A stretch of 64,000 nt of DNA from Perkinsus marinus ATCC 50983. Its lineage: Eukaryota; Perkinsozoa; Perkinsida; Perkinsidae. The notes below the pieces were generated by a model. It worked only from the letters and a program-made list of their open reading frames with translations. It searched no databases and had not been told where the DNA came from. The stretch lies in contig NW_003206506.1 in NCBI RefSeq assembly GCF_000006405.1, forward strand, positions 242,898-306,897. Direction: 5' to 3'. The first letter of the stretch is position 1, and each line of letters begins with the position of its first letter. Made by a program: the position numbers and the translations under genes. Positions 11,273 through 24,290 of this stretch are shown here, piece by piece.

Positions 11273-11806
11273 GTTGACTTTGCGCGCCTTATCAGATTGG
11301 CTGTATGAATGTCACAGATTGTCTCTCGGTCTTCCTGATGGTCCTATATTCAAGTCTTCACCATTAATAGGAACTGCTGTACTACGTGAGGTGGTTACCT
11401 GATTGTCACTAAGCGTTGCTGTGTGGAATGACAACTTTGGTGGATCTGGGCCTCTGAACTCAGATCTTCGAGTTTTCATCCAAACTACTATCTTCGCCGA
11501 ACATTCCATCAGGACTAGTTCCCATGCTCCATTGTTCGAAGACTGCGATTCCGTAGCTATCAACGTATAGGGGCTCAGGTGGTGACAGTTCCGGGAAACA
11601 CCATAAAAATGTACAAGTATCCAGTGCAAGATTGACCACAATTCTACTGCAATAGTTTCACGCTCCAACTAATACTAGAAGCTCGCAACCATCAAAGTGA
11701 GCTCACGGCAAACCTTACGACAAACACAATACCATTATATAGCAACATAGAAGCTAACGATGTATTCCAGCAATAACCAACAAATATGTTCGCACCGTGG
11801 TTGGGC

Positions 11807-12181
11807 TCACACATAGAGGTCCGCCGATAACATAGCGAAGAACGCACCAGTGCCGAGGGTGATAGACGCGAAAGCCTAAATGGCACGAGAATCAGTCGGC
11901 TGTGATAATCATTCATTTCGCGTAGAATTATCCAGTGTAATACGGAGTTCTACAGCCCCACTTACCGCGACTATGAGCTCCTTGGCGAGGGACCTCTCAA
12001 ACTTGGTCCTTGTAACATTGTACCTAATTAGGATCACACTGTTTCATCAGACTCCTATTGCACCCTATTACATCATCAGCCAACAGGTGAATCCTAGTCC
12101 CAACGTCAGCAGGCTCACTGCTAGCCTCACGAACTGCTCCGGGTCCACTGGGGGCTCATAAGGAACTGTGTCGGTTGGCAT
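11807..12181 (-). CDS. TMEM258: Oligosaccharyltransferase subunit TMEM258 (Ost5-like)
   Basis: TMEM258 is a two-helix ER membrane subunit of oligosaccharyltransferase. Three exons (12181-12072, 12023-11966, 11875-11807; introns 48 and 90 nt) give 78 residues, the usual family length of about 79. The first exon has YEPPVDPEQFVRL and LLTLGLGFTCW, matching the conserved Y-x-x-P-V-x-P start and first helix. The second has YNVTRTKFERSLAKELIVA, matching the YEVTSTK...KELL loop, and the third encodes the second helix and ends in DLYV-stop as the family does. None of this is visible in any single open frame. Confidence 0.9.
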
Positions 12182-12450
12182 GGATTCTTGGACGAGATGC
12201 TGGACGGGAATGATATCCATGTGCAGCGGTGAGTTGAGAAAAAAAAACCTCAGTGAGATGCATATTATGAGTTAACACAATACAACTGTAGTGATTGTTG
12301 AAGCAGCAAAAACAGACACACACCGCGATATCAGTGTGTATCAATCTGCTAATGCACCGCAATGTGAACTTTTTCCATCATTTCGGGTTGACTATAGTAC
12401 ATTATACCAATGAGCTAAGCATAACTACAAATAGTAGTAAAGAAGGTAAG

Positions 12451-12509
12451 AAGGACATATCATCATCATCCAGCACTTGATGTTTGTGGATGATAATTCA
12501 TTCGTCCTC
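12451..12509 (-). promoter_or_regulatory. SECIS element of thioredoxin reductase
   Basis: In the 3' UTR, about 57 nt beyond the in-frame TGA, the minus strand folds into a SECIS-type hairpin. The lower stem is AGGAC with GTCCTT, the core has ATGA opposite TGAT, the upper stem ATTATCATCCA pairs almost completely with TGGATGATGAT, and the apical loop contains AAAC. These are the canonical quartet and apical A residues that recruit SBP2 and allow selenocysteine insertion at TGA. Confidence 0.85.
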
Positions 12510-12559
12510 GATGAATTATTGATGGGAATAGAATCGAATGCATAGCGGCTATGAGCCGC

Positions 12560-14770
<2,211 letters not shown>

Positions 14771-16386
14771 ATGGCTCGGATCGTGGTGTCCAATATCCCC
14801 TCCACCCTTCGAGAGAGGGAGCTTGATGACATATGTAAGTCGTAACATATCCCCCTCCACTCTCTGTGTTGTTATGTCCCTTTTCAGTCTACAAGTTCGG
14901 TAGAATTGAGTCTATCGAGATTCGTGGTGCCAGGATAAACGAGAGCTCTCGGAGGCGCACAGCGTAGGTCTACCTCGTTGCATCAACCCCTGCACCCAAT
15001 GGAAATCTCAGTTACGCTTACGTTCAATTCCGGGACTGGCAAGACGCTGCTGATGCTGCTAAGGTAAGTGTGGTGTCATAGGGAGTCGTCTCATACATCT
15101 GTTGTGTAGTCCCGTAATGGTTATGAGATTGATGGGCAGCCCATCACAGTCGAAGTAGATGGTGACTATCGTGATGATTCCCGTAGTATCCCTTCGAAAG
15201 GGAAGGGTAAGGGTGGTGGCAGGTAAGATAACCAATCCGGGTTATGTATGCGTTCAGTTCTCCTACCAGGTATGGCGACTATGGTGGCGGATACGGCAAG
15301 GGCGGCAGTGGGTCACCATCAGCGTGAGTGCTTCTACTAGATTTGTCGTTACGTCATCTGTGTATTGCAGAGGCTATGACTCGATGGGCATGTCGGAGAA
15401 GTACTACCGTGTAGTCGTAACCAACCTCCCTCGAGGAGCATCTTGGCAAGATCTTAAAGACAAGATGCGTGATGCTGGCGAATGCCGGTAGCTATTGGGA
15501 CTTGACATCCTCATCACAGCTGTTCAGTGCTTGTTGCCGTCGACTTCAGATTCACTGAAGTCACTCGTGACGGTGTCGGTGTAGCTGGCTTTGCTGGTCA
15601 ATCTGATGTCGAGCGCGCTGTCCGCACCCTCGATGATACCGAGATGAAGAGTCATTTTGTAAGGATGGAGTATAGGGATGATCATTACTTTGGAGAGGAT
15701 ATTGCATTCACGTCGCCTGCTACTGTCGTGTGATGACGCTGCCGATGTCCGGGATGATAAAATAGTGATAATGGATAATAATCGGAATAGGAATGACAAA
15801 GGGACATATTCTTGAGGATGCTGATGTTAATATTAGTTCGGATACGGATCAGGACTTCATCTGGATGGTACTACTACTACACAGATGTACCCTAGTTCAT
15901 GATGCCATCCTCGCCACAGCGATAGTCGTCGTAGATAAATGATTTGCTCTTATGTACATCTCTGCTCTTCAGGGTGATACGTCCATTATTCGAGTAGAAG
16001 AATTCACTGATGAGAAGCATGGCGAGACGCTTGGTCATATAGGCAAGGGTAAAGGGAAGGGCAAGGGAAAAGGGTAAGTAGTGACTAGCTGTGCCGTGTG
16101 TATTGGGATGCTGTTGATGTGTAGGTATGGTTGGGGTGGTGGTAAAGGAGGTGGTTGGGGTGGTAAAGGAGGATACTCCAGTTGGGGCAGTGGCAAGGGA
16201 GGCTATGGGGACTGGAGTGGTGGTGGCGGCCCACCATCTGGGGGCTCCTATGATGATCCCTACAGTGGTGGCCGTACCCCACGTGGACGTGATTCGAGAC
16301 GTAGATCACCGAGCTATGGCGAGTATCATACTAAGGAGAGCCGCAGTCGCTCTCGTGGTCGGGGAGAGAGGGGAAGTCCGCGGTAA
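14771..16386 (+). CDS. SR splicing factor, SRSF1-like
   Basis: Nine exons (14771-14834, 14888-14963, 15012-15063, 15110-15222, 15270-15323, 15371-15487, 15520-15658, 15973-16073, 16125-16386) give about 325 residues. An N-terminal RRM (MARIVVSNIPSTLRERELDD..., AYAYVQF) is followed by a Gly/Lys-rich linker. A pseudo-RRM follows that carries the diagnostic SWQDLKD helix motif of the SRSF1 class. The tail is Gly/Trp-rich (GGGKGGGWGGKGGYSS) and ends in a short RS segment (ESRSRSRGRGER). Such proteins select splice sites and export mRNA. The intron at 15488-15519 would be only 32 nt; the frame requires it. The seventh intron (15659-15972) is 314 nt, six times longer than its fellows. Confidence 0.85.
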
Positions 16387-16413
16387 GACCCTGGAGGGTC
16401 GATCTAGGCGATT

Positions 16414-16805
16414 ATGGTTTGTGCCTTAGTTACGATTAATAAGTTGTCGAAGTTGTGACACTATCGAGCGGATTAGCTTTAACCGTAGTAGACCTAGATT
16501 ATCGCATATTACTGCCTTGGGTTCAGTGGTTAATTAATTGTTCCCCTTACAGACGCTACATATTGACGGGGGTGTCGAGGTCGACAAGATCCTACGATCT
16601 CTATACACCGCTTGTAGCTGTGGTGGAGTTAGAGGACGAAATGTTTGACCGATGCTCTGAATCTCTGGTAACCTCGCTTACTCATGGAACTATGTTCTCC
16701 TAGGATATCAAGATCACGAGACAGACGTGGGAGGTTAGCGTGCACAGTGACCTGAAGTCCACCATCGGTCTGAAGACCATCGCCACTCTTCTCGAGGCAA
16801 TGTAG
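16414..16805 (+). CDS. Short two- or three-exon frame, unrecognised
   Basis: Downstream of the SR gene, a segment ending at 16697 (LYTPLVAVVELEDEMFDRCSESL is its frame, read in part as VELEDEMFDRCSE) joins through a 36-nt GT-AG intron to DIKITRQTWEVSVHSDLKS and a stop at 16805. Codon-by-codon it looks coding, with alternating strands and acidic turns, but I do not recognise the product. An ATG at 16414 (MVCALVTINK) is a possible start if a further intron lies near 16450-16552. It may instead be an alternative 3' portion of the SR locus. Confidence 0.35.
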
Positions 16806-17121
16806 CGGCATGGTAAAAATTTCGAAAGTTGATTACGAGCTATCTATGGTATGCTCACTACTGAGTCGGCAGCAGCGGCTACTATCTACTCACCCGAACA
16901 CAGTATCGCTGGTGTCCTATCGTGAGCGATCTCTGTTATATGTTGTCCTTTCTTGTGGGGCCCAATACTGGAACATACCCACACTTGCCGCCGCGACTGG
17001 GAAGGTAGGGCGTCTTCTCGGAGCACAACGGCCTCTTTGAATGACATGTTTCCTGTATCTCATTGGAGTTGTGACCATAAACTCCACTGATTCCCTCGAA
17101 CAGCTTAGTCGTTCAACCAGT

Positions 17122-18865
17122 ATGGTCAAACTCCTTACCACCATCCCGTTGTTGGCCACTATCGAGGCTACTATGATCCCTCTGATGTCGCCTTATGAGA
17201 CGGTGGCAGCTCGACATAAGTATTCCCGTGTTGGCCCTCCCCTGAGTGGACCCTCTCCCTCGTCAGGGCTCGTATAGAATACAGACGACTGGCCGCAGGC
17301 AAGCATACTCCTGGAGTCAGACTCGCTGTGAGCGATGGGAGGTATCTATGTATCGTCACTCATCTACAGTGCTGTCATGCTAGTCTTCTCAGCTACTATG
17401 GCCCGATCTTCATCGGTAGAGAAGGGAAAGAGCAGTCCTTCGATGTTGTGTACGATACTGGATCAACTAACTTATGGGTTCCTGACGTCACATGTGATAC
17501 TACAACTTGTACGAAACATAAGGTAGTGAGTATTACGTCACTCGAGCCTGGTGATCGCACGTATTGATCGTTAGGCATATCGAGGAAATGATGATGGATC
17601 GGACAGCGAGCCGTTGGTAATGGAAGTTATGGTTCACTCTAGGCAGTATTCTAATGTAGGTGAGAATCAAGTACAGTACAGGAACTGTCGAGATAAAGCA
17701 ACGATGGGATAGAGTGAAGGTAGCTCGACGAGGCAGGAGTCATCGAGTTCCCCATGTCAGATAGGGAACTCTTCAACTCCAGTAAGTCCTCTTCCGTATC
17801 CTCCCCATTGTTAGTGTATTCGCTCCTGCATTAGCATCAATCATTCGGTACGGCTGTTTACGAATCATCCTTCCCTTTCGGGGACTATCCCTTTGATGGT
17901 GTATGCGGGTAGTGGTAGTGGTAGCACCGGAACTGCATATGCTTACTATCAACTAGCAGACTATCCTGGACTCGCCCAGATGGTTTCTACAACCTCGGTG
18001 GCCCGACACTCATGGAGAACATCCCTGATCTCGGGGTCTTTACATTCTATCACAGCAATGATCCCGCTCTACCAGGAGCTCTCTATCTCGGAGGTAGTTC
18101 TCCCCGACTGGCCCACATGGTGTCATCATCTCTTGAGGTGACCGCCCCCCGGCTGACAAGATAGCCCCGGGAGCCCGTATGCACTGGTTCCCCCTGGTAA
18201 CGGCATCCCATTGGGACTTGGGCGCTATTGATGTAGCGGTTAATGGTACGAGGTTGGGATTATGCAACAGAGATGATGGGAAACCTTGCCACGTGTTGGT
18301 GGATACAGGTAGCCTTCGCTGGAGCACTACGTACATCTGGCACTATATGGTAGGGACCTCCGACGTCAGCTTCCCAAGTGAGGTATTCGACATAGTTGAA
18401 GATGCCATCAACGTGAAGAGTGACTGCTCTAACTATGATGACTTGCCTGTTATAACATACATCTTCCTAAAGGCGAATGAGGAGGGCCACGTCACTGAGG
18501 TGCTGGAGGATTGGGTAATGGTTTGATTATGAAGATTACAGGTTGAGGTGGACCTTACCCCCGGCGATTACGCTCTGAGACACGGCGGCTCCTGTGACTC
18601 TGACGTCTCATCAAGGGATCTCTATGACGATGATAGAGGTGCTTACACTACACTCGAGAAGCTGTTGTTGAAGTCCAGAACCTTAGGTTCTGTATGAATT
18701 GTGGGCACCCCTTTCCTGCGTGCATACATGACTACTTTTGATAGGGGTGATGATGTAATACGAGACATGATGTAATGCGGTGTGTTATCAGACAATCGTC
18801 GCATCGGCATTATCAAGAGTCAGCATCCCCACTCGGATTCACTGATATCCGGTACGAGTTACTAG
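17122..18865 (+). CDS. Pepsin-like (A1) aspartyl protease
   Basis: Exons on the plus strand carry a signal-peptide-like start (MVKLLTTIPLLATIEA), a propeptide segment with ARIEYRRLAAGK, then YYGPIFIGREGKEQSFDVVYDTGSTNLW, quoted here only for its DTGS active site. The lobe continues with IKYSTGTVEI, FGTAVYES...FDGVCGLSW, LGALYLGG-type turn, a second active-site motif VDTGS near 18300 and the C-terminal FLRAYMTTFDRDNRRIG. Both catalytic Asp residues are present. Most junctions resolve with 35-55 nt introns, including a GTGATG donor at the FDR codon. The stretch 17660-17790 needs a one-base frame change that I could not explain by a normal intron, so a sequencing error, unusual splicing or early decay is possible. 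Secreted or vacuolar proteolysis is likely. Confidence 0.75.
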
Positions 18866-19088
18866 CATCGTCATTATTGGCCAGTGTTACTTTACCACCA
18901 TGCATGCAAACAAGTGTTACTAGGGATCACAATGGGCGGTCTGTGAGAGCTCTCATTCATCCCATGATTCCCGTTACTTGATCGTGTGGCTTCCTCAATC
19001 ATGTGCATTGTCGTGTTCTACTTGTCTGCTGTGGATATATCCTGGCCATGGAGAGAGCATCAGGGTGACATTATAGGAATAGACTAAT

Positions 19089-20605
19089 ATGGTTGCTAGC
19101 GAGCCCCTGCAACATCACGAGGTCCTTGATCATATAGAGCTACTGACAAAGAAATTGGTAAACTTTTGTGAGAACGCAGATCTCGTAGGCAAACCGTCAA
19201 CTGGTGATAAATTGCGATCGACGGTATGCCTAGACATCAGCTGCCCATGCGATGGACGCCATCCTGTATGGTCCCCGATGGTGTGCGAGGATGATGGCGT
19301 GTATCAGATCCTCTGCCACGGTGAGACATCTAGGAAGGTGACCGTGAGTGCTGGTATCGGGGTCAAGCATCTCTGCCAACTGTGGTACATTTTTGAAGTC
19401 ATTCAAGAGCTATTGACGACAGGACGGACAGCAACACAGAGAGAATTGTAAGCCTGTGCGAGTGTAGCAGCATAGTAGGGCATAGGGTTCTACGAGGTTC
19501 TACCGCTCGCTCGGCTCTTCTGGAGTCCAACAACAGCTTTTCCCATCTCAGACGCGGCTAAATGCCCGTCTTATTGAGGCAGTAGATCTCCTACGCACTG
19601 AACGACATAGTACAAAATCCCAATAGATTTATGAGGCATTCTGTTTGTATCAGGAGTGGGCATCCTGAGCACAGCCAAAGGATTACTTGCCGGCCCGCGA
19701 GATACTATATTCCATGGTGGTGGGGATACAGACACTCCACTGAGAGTTCTCCTCCACCTTGACGCTGAGGCAGCAGACCAGGGGATCACCATTACAGAAG
19801 TGGATCCTGTTATCCTGTTGCAACGCATTGATGCCTGCAGAGCCTCGTCGCTGGCTGCACGTCATTCGAGTCTACTGCTCGTCATGTGATCGTTGTCGAG
19901 AAAGACACCGTATTCCAGGTAGATCGGATGCTAACAGTCAAGTCTCATGTCAGCCACCTTAGCGGATTCTGAGCCAGGGTGGACGTCATCTTCTACTCGG
20001 CCGTTTACCATGCTTCATCATCACAGCTCGCGGCTATCCTGATTACCGCACACTGAGATTTCTCAACCTCCTCAATGATGTGGCCGATAAACAAGTGAGC
20101 GTCGATACCAGCAGCGCATCGCCTTATGAGCCGAGTAGGGTACTCAAAGGTTGCCAATGTGGTACTTTGGCGACCTCGATCCCCACGGGCTTAGTATATA
20201 CCTAGCTTACAGGCGGAGCGTTACTGAGTTGAAATGGCTTGGACTAGGTCATGAGGATATCCGAGAGTAGGTTGGATCGCGTGTTTCAAGCACGTGTTGG
20301 CAAGCATCACTCATATCTCAAGTTACAACATACCTGTCGAGGCATGTGGCATCCAGATGACATCATGTGATGAGACGCTCCTCAAGAGCTTTCGTCTAAC
20401 ATCCAAAATATGCCACAAGCTGTCGCCAATGAGATTACCTATCTCAACACATATCGGCGTAAATATGAAGTACTTCTCGTCGTCATGAAAGCTCTCAGTC
20501 ATTCTCGTACCTCAGATAGAATGTCTATACTGCCGAGGGCTGGATTTCCTATCCGATGTCTACCTTGTTTCTAAGATACTCACTAATCGTCACGAAGTGC
20601 CTTGA
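19089..20605 (+). CDS. SPO11: Meiotic DNA double-strand-break transesterase SPO11
   Basis: SPO11 is the TopoVIA-like enzyme that starts meiotic recombination. Resolved exons: 19089-19447, 19497-19609, 19654-19799, 19841-19918, 19963-20094, from 20139, and a last exon 20516-20605 (introns 41-49 nt). The winged-helix part reads LLTTGRTATQREL joined to FYRSLG, placing the catalytic Tyr near residue 122, then QQQLFPSQTRLN. GILSTAKGLLAGP is the conserved strand before the Toprim domain. The Toprim acidic residues are in VIVVEKD (near 226) and WYFGDLDPHGLSIY (288, 290). The C terminus has KYEIECL and GLDFLSDVYLVSKI, as in the family. Only the junction between about 20270 and 20390 is unresolved. 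All catalytic residues look intact. Confidence 0.9.
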
Positions 20606-21043
20606 TTTGAGACCGTCATCAGCGCTATACTGGTGTATACGGACTTGTTGTGTTGCGGTAGACATGGAGTTGGAGGAGGTCCACGTGTACGAATGTGCCG
20701 CAGATCGTCTTATTCCATCACCGGAGGGAGAGGGCCATATCCAAACCGACTTTAACTCAAGAGCAATGAAACTTTGGAGATGAGACGCACACTATCACAC
20801 TAAGATTAATACCAAGCATAAAGATTATTGTTACAGGGCAGATACACCCGATAATAGCCCGACGCACATGCGAAGTGTGTTGCCAAAAGCGAAGTAGTTT
20901 AAAAATGGACGTCATATCAGGCATAGGCCGAACGATGCATTCCAATGTCGACAAGAAAGCATGGATATTGATCATCACATGTCAATCAAGTCGTTGCAAG
21001 TATCATAAACCCTCAGGGACTCAGCCCTGCACAAAATCGACGT
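20606..21043. other. No supported gene
   Basis: Between the convergent ends of SPO11 and the first Mei2-like gene. A short plus-strand frame ending at 20783 (ELEEVHVYECAADRLIPS) looks mildly coding but has no family match and no clear start. Confidence 0.4.
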
Positions 21044-21857
21044 TTAACTTACTCTAGGAGGTGGTACCCAACCAAGACCGAGCTGAGGATGTGATCCAAG
21101 CATCGTTAACTCCGGTTCAATATTGAAGCCCATCACCCACACATTCTCATCACCAATACTCTGGTACGCAGGAGAAGTAGTGTTTTTACTGCCTGTCGGG
21201 TCTACATTGCGTATAGTCTCTTCTCTGCCCTGAATGTGGGCGAGATAGATCTCAGCGCATCGCTTAGAACCGGGAGAAAACCTCTGCCACGGACGATTGC
21301 GCATCGACGCCACGAATGCACAAAGGCATTCATGCGATGTGAAGTTCACAAACGCGTAGCCGCGATTGCTAATCTGAAGAGGCGAGAAGCTCAATGAAAT
21401 CCAATGCCATGAACATCGGCACCCACTTTGGCCGTATCTACAGGGAGATAAAGAAGGTCATAACCCCCATTCCTCATCATAGGGCATGCTGCTTCGAGCT
21501 CATCACGCAGCATAGCGACAGTATAACTACAATAAGCACTTCACTTATACTCAAGACACTGACAACGTACGTCCGAGGAATACGCTTGATCATGACAGTC
21601 GTTTTCCCTTCGCCAGAGCTAGGAAAATCCTTAGCCCGATGGAGAGGGCGATTGAGAGGGCCTTCATCTAACTGTAGACGGCCCACATGAGTAGTCAGCG
21701 GCACGACCAATTCAGGGTGAGAAGCAAATATCTCCCATAGGCTACTGCCATGCTTGCCAACATCATAAGTCACACCAGCCGACGACAGCATATCGAGAAT
21801 CGGAAAACTCTGACACCTGCAATAGCATGCTCCAATGATATCCCAACTCCCACCCAT
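21044..21857 (-). CDS. Mei2-like RNA-binding protein, copy A
   Basis: Three exons (21857-21571, 21526-21427, 21373-21044). The core is the C-terminal Mei2-type RRM: TTVMIKRIPR, YTVAMLRDEL, GGYDLLYLPVDTAK and NRGYAFVNF, followed by AHIQGREETIRNVDPTG. The middle exon is exactly 100 nt, the same length and phase as in copy B, and both copies have introns at the same two codons. Mei2 proteins control meiosis or development by binding specific RNAs. The N terminus is short and its start at 21857 is uncertain; an upstream exon could exist. A GTAAGT at the stop leaves open a further 3' exon. Confidence 0.75.
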
Positions 21858-22942
21858 ATCAAATTGAACATACTCAATACATCATAATTTGCAAGGAAAT
21901 GGAAGAGTCCCTCCTGTTCATCATCAACTACAGCAAAACACACTAGTCGACACGCGAATCAGTCGTATGGACTTAGGTACACACTGGCCAATCCTATTGA
22001 CCCGATAGCGTAGTTTCACTGTTTAATGAGAGTCTAAGAGGTATGATGTCATTATCATCATGTTCGCGATGATAACGAATAGTCAGAGTTCAGCACCGAA
22101 GGCTGAGCTACTGATACAATGGTGTTCAAACGGTATATGGCAATAACACAATCGCGGGGAGTTAGCCCAAGACCAACTCTATTAGTTTCACGAGAGTATA
22201 ATAATGACAGTAACAGTTTGGCTGCCGATGATGATGATGATAAGACTATCAGACACAACGGCAGCTTGACCTGAGGTACCTACGGCTGTAGAGCAGTCGA
22301 GGTACTACTACCATTATCGCGAGAAATATATGGATAGAAACAACGATTATCCGTGCTATTGTATCTCTGTCGAAAGACCGGTTGAAAAACGACGCAGACG
22401 ATAACTTGAGGTCGTATGGCGAAGATGAAGTGATGAGGCTTACACTGATGATGATCACTGCGAAGAATGAGATACATCAGCAGAAAAGCATCTCTCACAA
22501 CAAGCGACGACGCACTGACATACCTTAGTAATCTACACAAGAAGGACAACAGCGACGATAGAAGAGTGAAAATAAGCGTACAATAATATCACCCAATAGG
22601 TAATAGTAAGAGATAAGGAACATGATGCCGGATGCTGATTATGATGATGAACAAGTACGACAGTAGTACCACAAGAAGTGGTACTAGTGGAATGATGGAC
22701 ATCACAACATAACCGACTTGAATATTGTTCTAATCGAGAACAAGTAACTGCATAAGGATAGTCTACAGAGGCACAGACGCCTATAAGATGATACACAGTT
22801 ATGACGGGAAGGAAGGTGATGATGATGATGATGATGATGATGATGACAGATCCTCAAACTCAGGACAACGGTGGAATACAGCAACACCAGCAAATGCCAA
22901 CCTATCACCATTGGGTTGTGGTACAAATCGGCAACAAGCCGA
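21858..22942. repeat. Intergenic stretch with trinucleotide repeat
   Basis: No gene found between the two Mei2-like copies. A (GAT)n tract of about ten units lies at 22817-22846, and AC-rich low-complexity sequence surrounds it. The poly-His and poly-Met frames across it are artefacts of the repeat. Confidence 0.6.
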
Positions 22943-24290
22943 TTAGTAGAAACGATAGTCGGGCGATAATGAGGAAGCAGAGGCTGGGATGAACTCAGGG
23001 GAATTAACCGAGAAATGATGGGAATCTACCATAGGCGAGAGTCGATCAGCCATAGCTGTCTGCTGTGCTATTGTTGTTGATGATGATGAAAGGCCATTAG
23101 AAGCAGCTGCACGGTAATATGCACAGACGCATGTACCAGCTGATACAGATCCACCACATACGATACACTGATCATTACGTGATCGTCTATGTGATGATGA
23201 GGGATAACCTAGTACACCTGCTAAAGGCCTTAGAGAGTAGGAGGACATAAGATTGCGGGACTTGTTGTTGGAAGCTCTCCTTGAATGCTGGAATCCTCCT
23301 GGGGGCTCGTTGTAACCCAATACCCAGCACTTATCATCACCAATACTCTGGTAAGCCGGAGATGTAGCATTCTTGTTGCCGGTTGGATCCACACTCCTAA
23401 TAGTCTCTTCTCTACCCTGTATGTGGGCGAAGTAGATCTCACAAATCTTAACCTCGCCATTAGCAGGCTGATGAGGACCATGAGCACGCTGACCTGGCCA
23501 CTCATAATTCTGGAATGCTGACGCGAATACAAGGACATGCTTGGGGGAACGGAAGTTGATGAACGCATAGCCGCGATTGGCGACCTGAAACAAGCAACTG
23601 TGCGGGGGGAGACAAGTAGGCATCCGAGGTTCGCTAACCTTAGCCGTATCAACTGGTAGATAGAGGAGGTCGTATCCACCATTCCGCAAAGCAGGACACC
23701 GTCGATCTATCTCATCACGTAGCATCGCAACAGTGTACCTTCAAAATAACTACAACGATGATATGTCACGAATTGGATACCTACCTCCTAGGGATCCTTT
23801 TAATCATAACAGTGGTTCGTGTGTCATTGCCAGTGCGCAAAAGCTCCTCGACATTGACGGGAACCATTGGTCCAGGAGAGCCATTGCTTCCATTGTTGTT
23901 CATAGTTTGCTGCTGATACCCTAGAGGTTGACGAAGAACATCCGAGTCTGTCGAGGTCAGAGGAGAGAGTCTCGCCGCCAAGTAATGCTGTTGTTGTGGG
24001 CTGTACTCATAAGAACTGTGAGAGGAGGCCAAATCGTCATTAGACAACAAGCCAGAGGTAGACTCGAGAGTCGGTGTTGTTGGTGCGGTCGTAGTAGAGG
24101 CATTGTCATCCGCATCAGCATGACAACCGTTATTCATGACCTCTAACAACGAGCCCAGAAGATCAGGGTTAGTCCTAGCGAACAATTCACAGAGGCTTTC
24201 GGCCGGTGCGTTGGGGTCGGCCTGACCAGATGCTTCAAGGAAGGATATCTCCCGTATTAACTGTTCGATACCAAGAGTATCAACCGTCAT
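22943..24290 (-). CDS. Mei2-like RNA-binding protein, copy B
   Basis: Three exons (24290-23785, 23738-23639, 23584-22943) give 415 residues. An N-terminal region of about 165 residues is Ser/Thr/Gln/Asn-rich with an ELFARTNPDLLGSLLE helix. Then the Mei2-type RRM runs TTVMIKRIPR, YTVAMLRDEI, GGYDLLYLPVDTAK, NRGYAFINF, IYFAHIQGREETIRSVDP and ends SPAYQSIGDDKCWVLG. A long C-terminal tail includes a CIVCGG...CVCAY Cys cluster. Intron positions and phases match copy A, so the pair arose by tandem duplication. Copy B is longer at both ends. Regulation of meiotic or developmental mRNA is the family role; the target here is unknown. Confidence 0.85.

Noticed and set aside
11099-11402. Open frames that run through the N gap
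   Set aside because: The X runs are unknown bases; the plus-strand frames there are antisense to the RAD51D-like gene.
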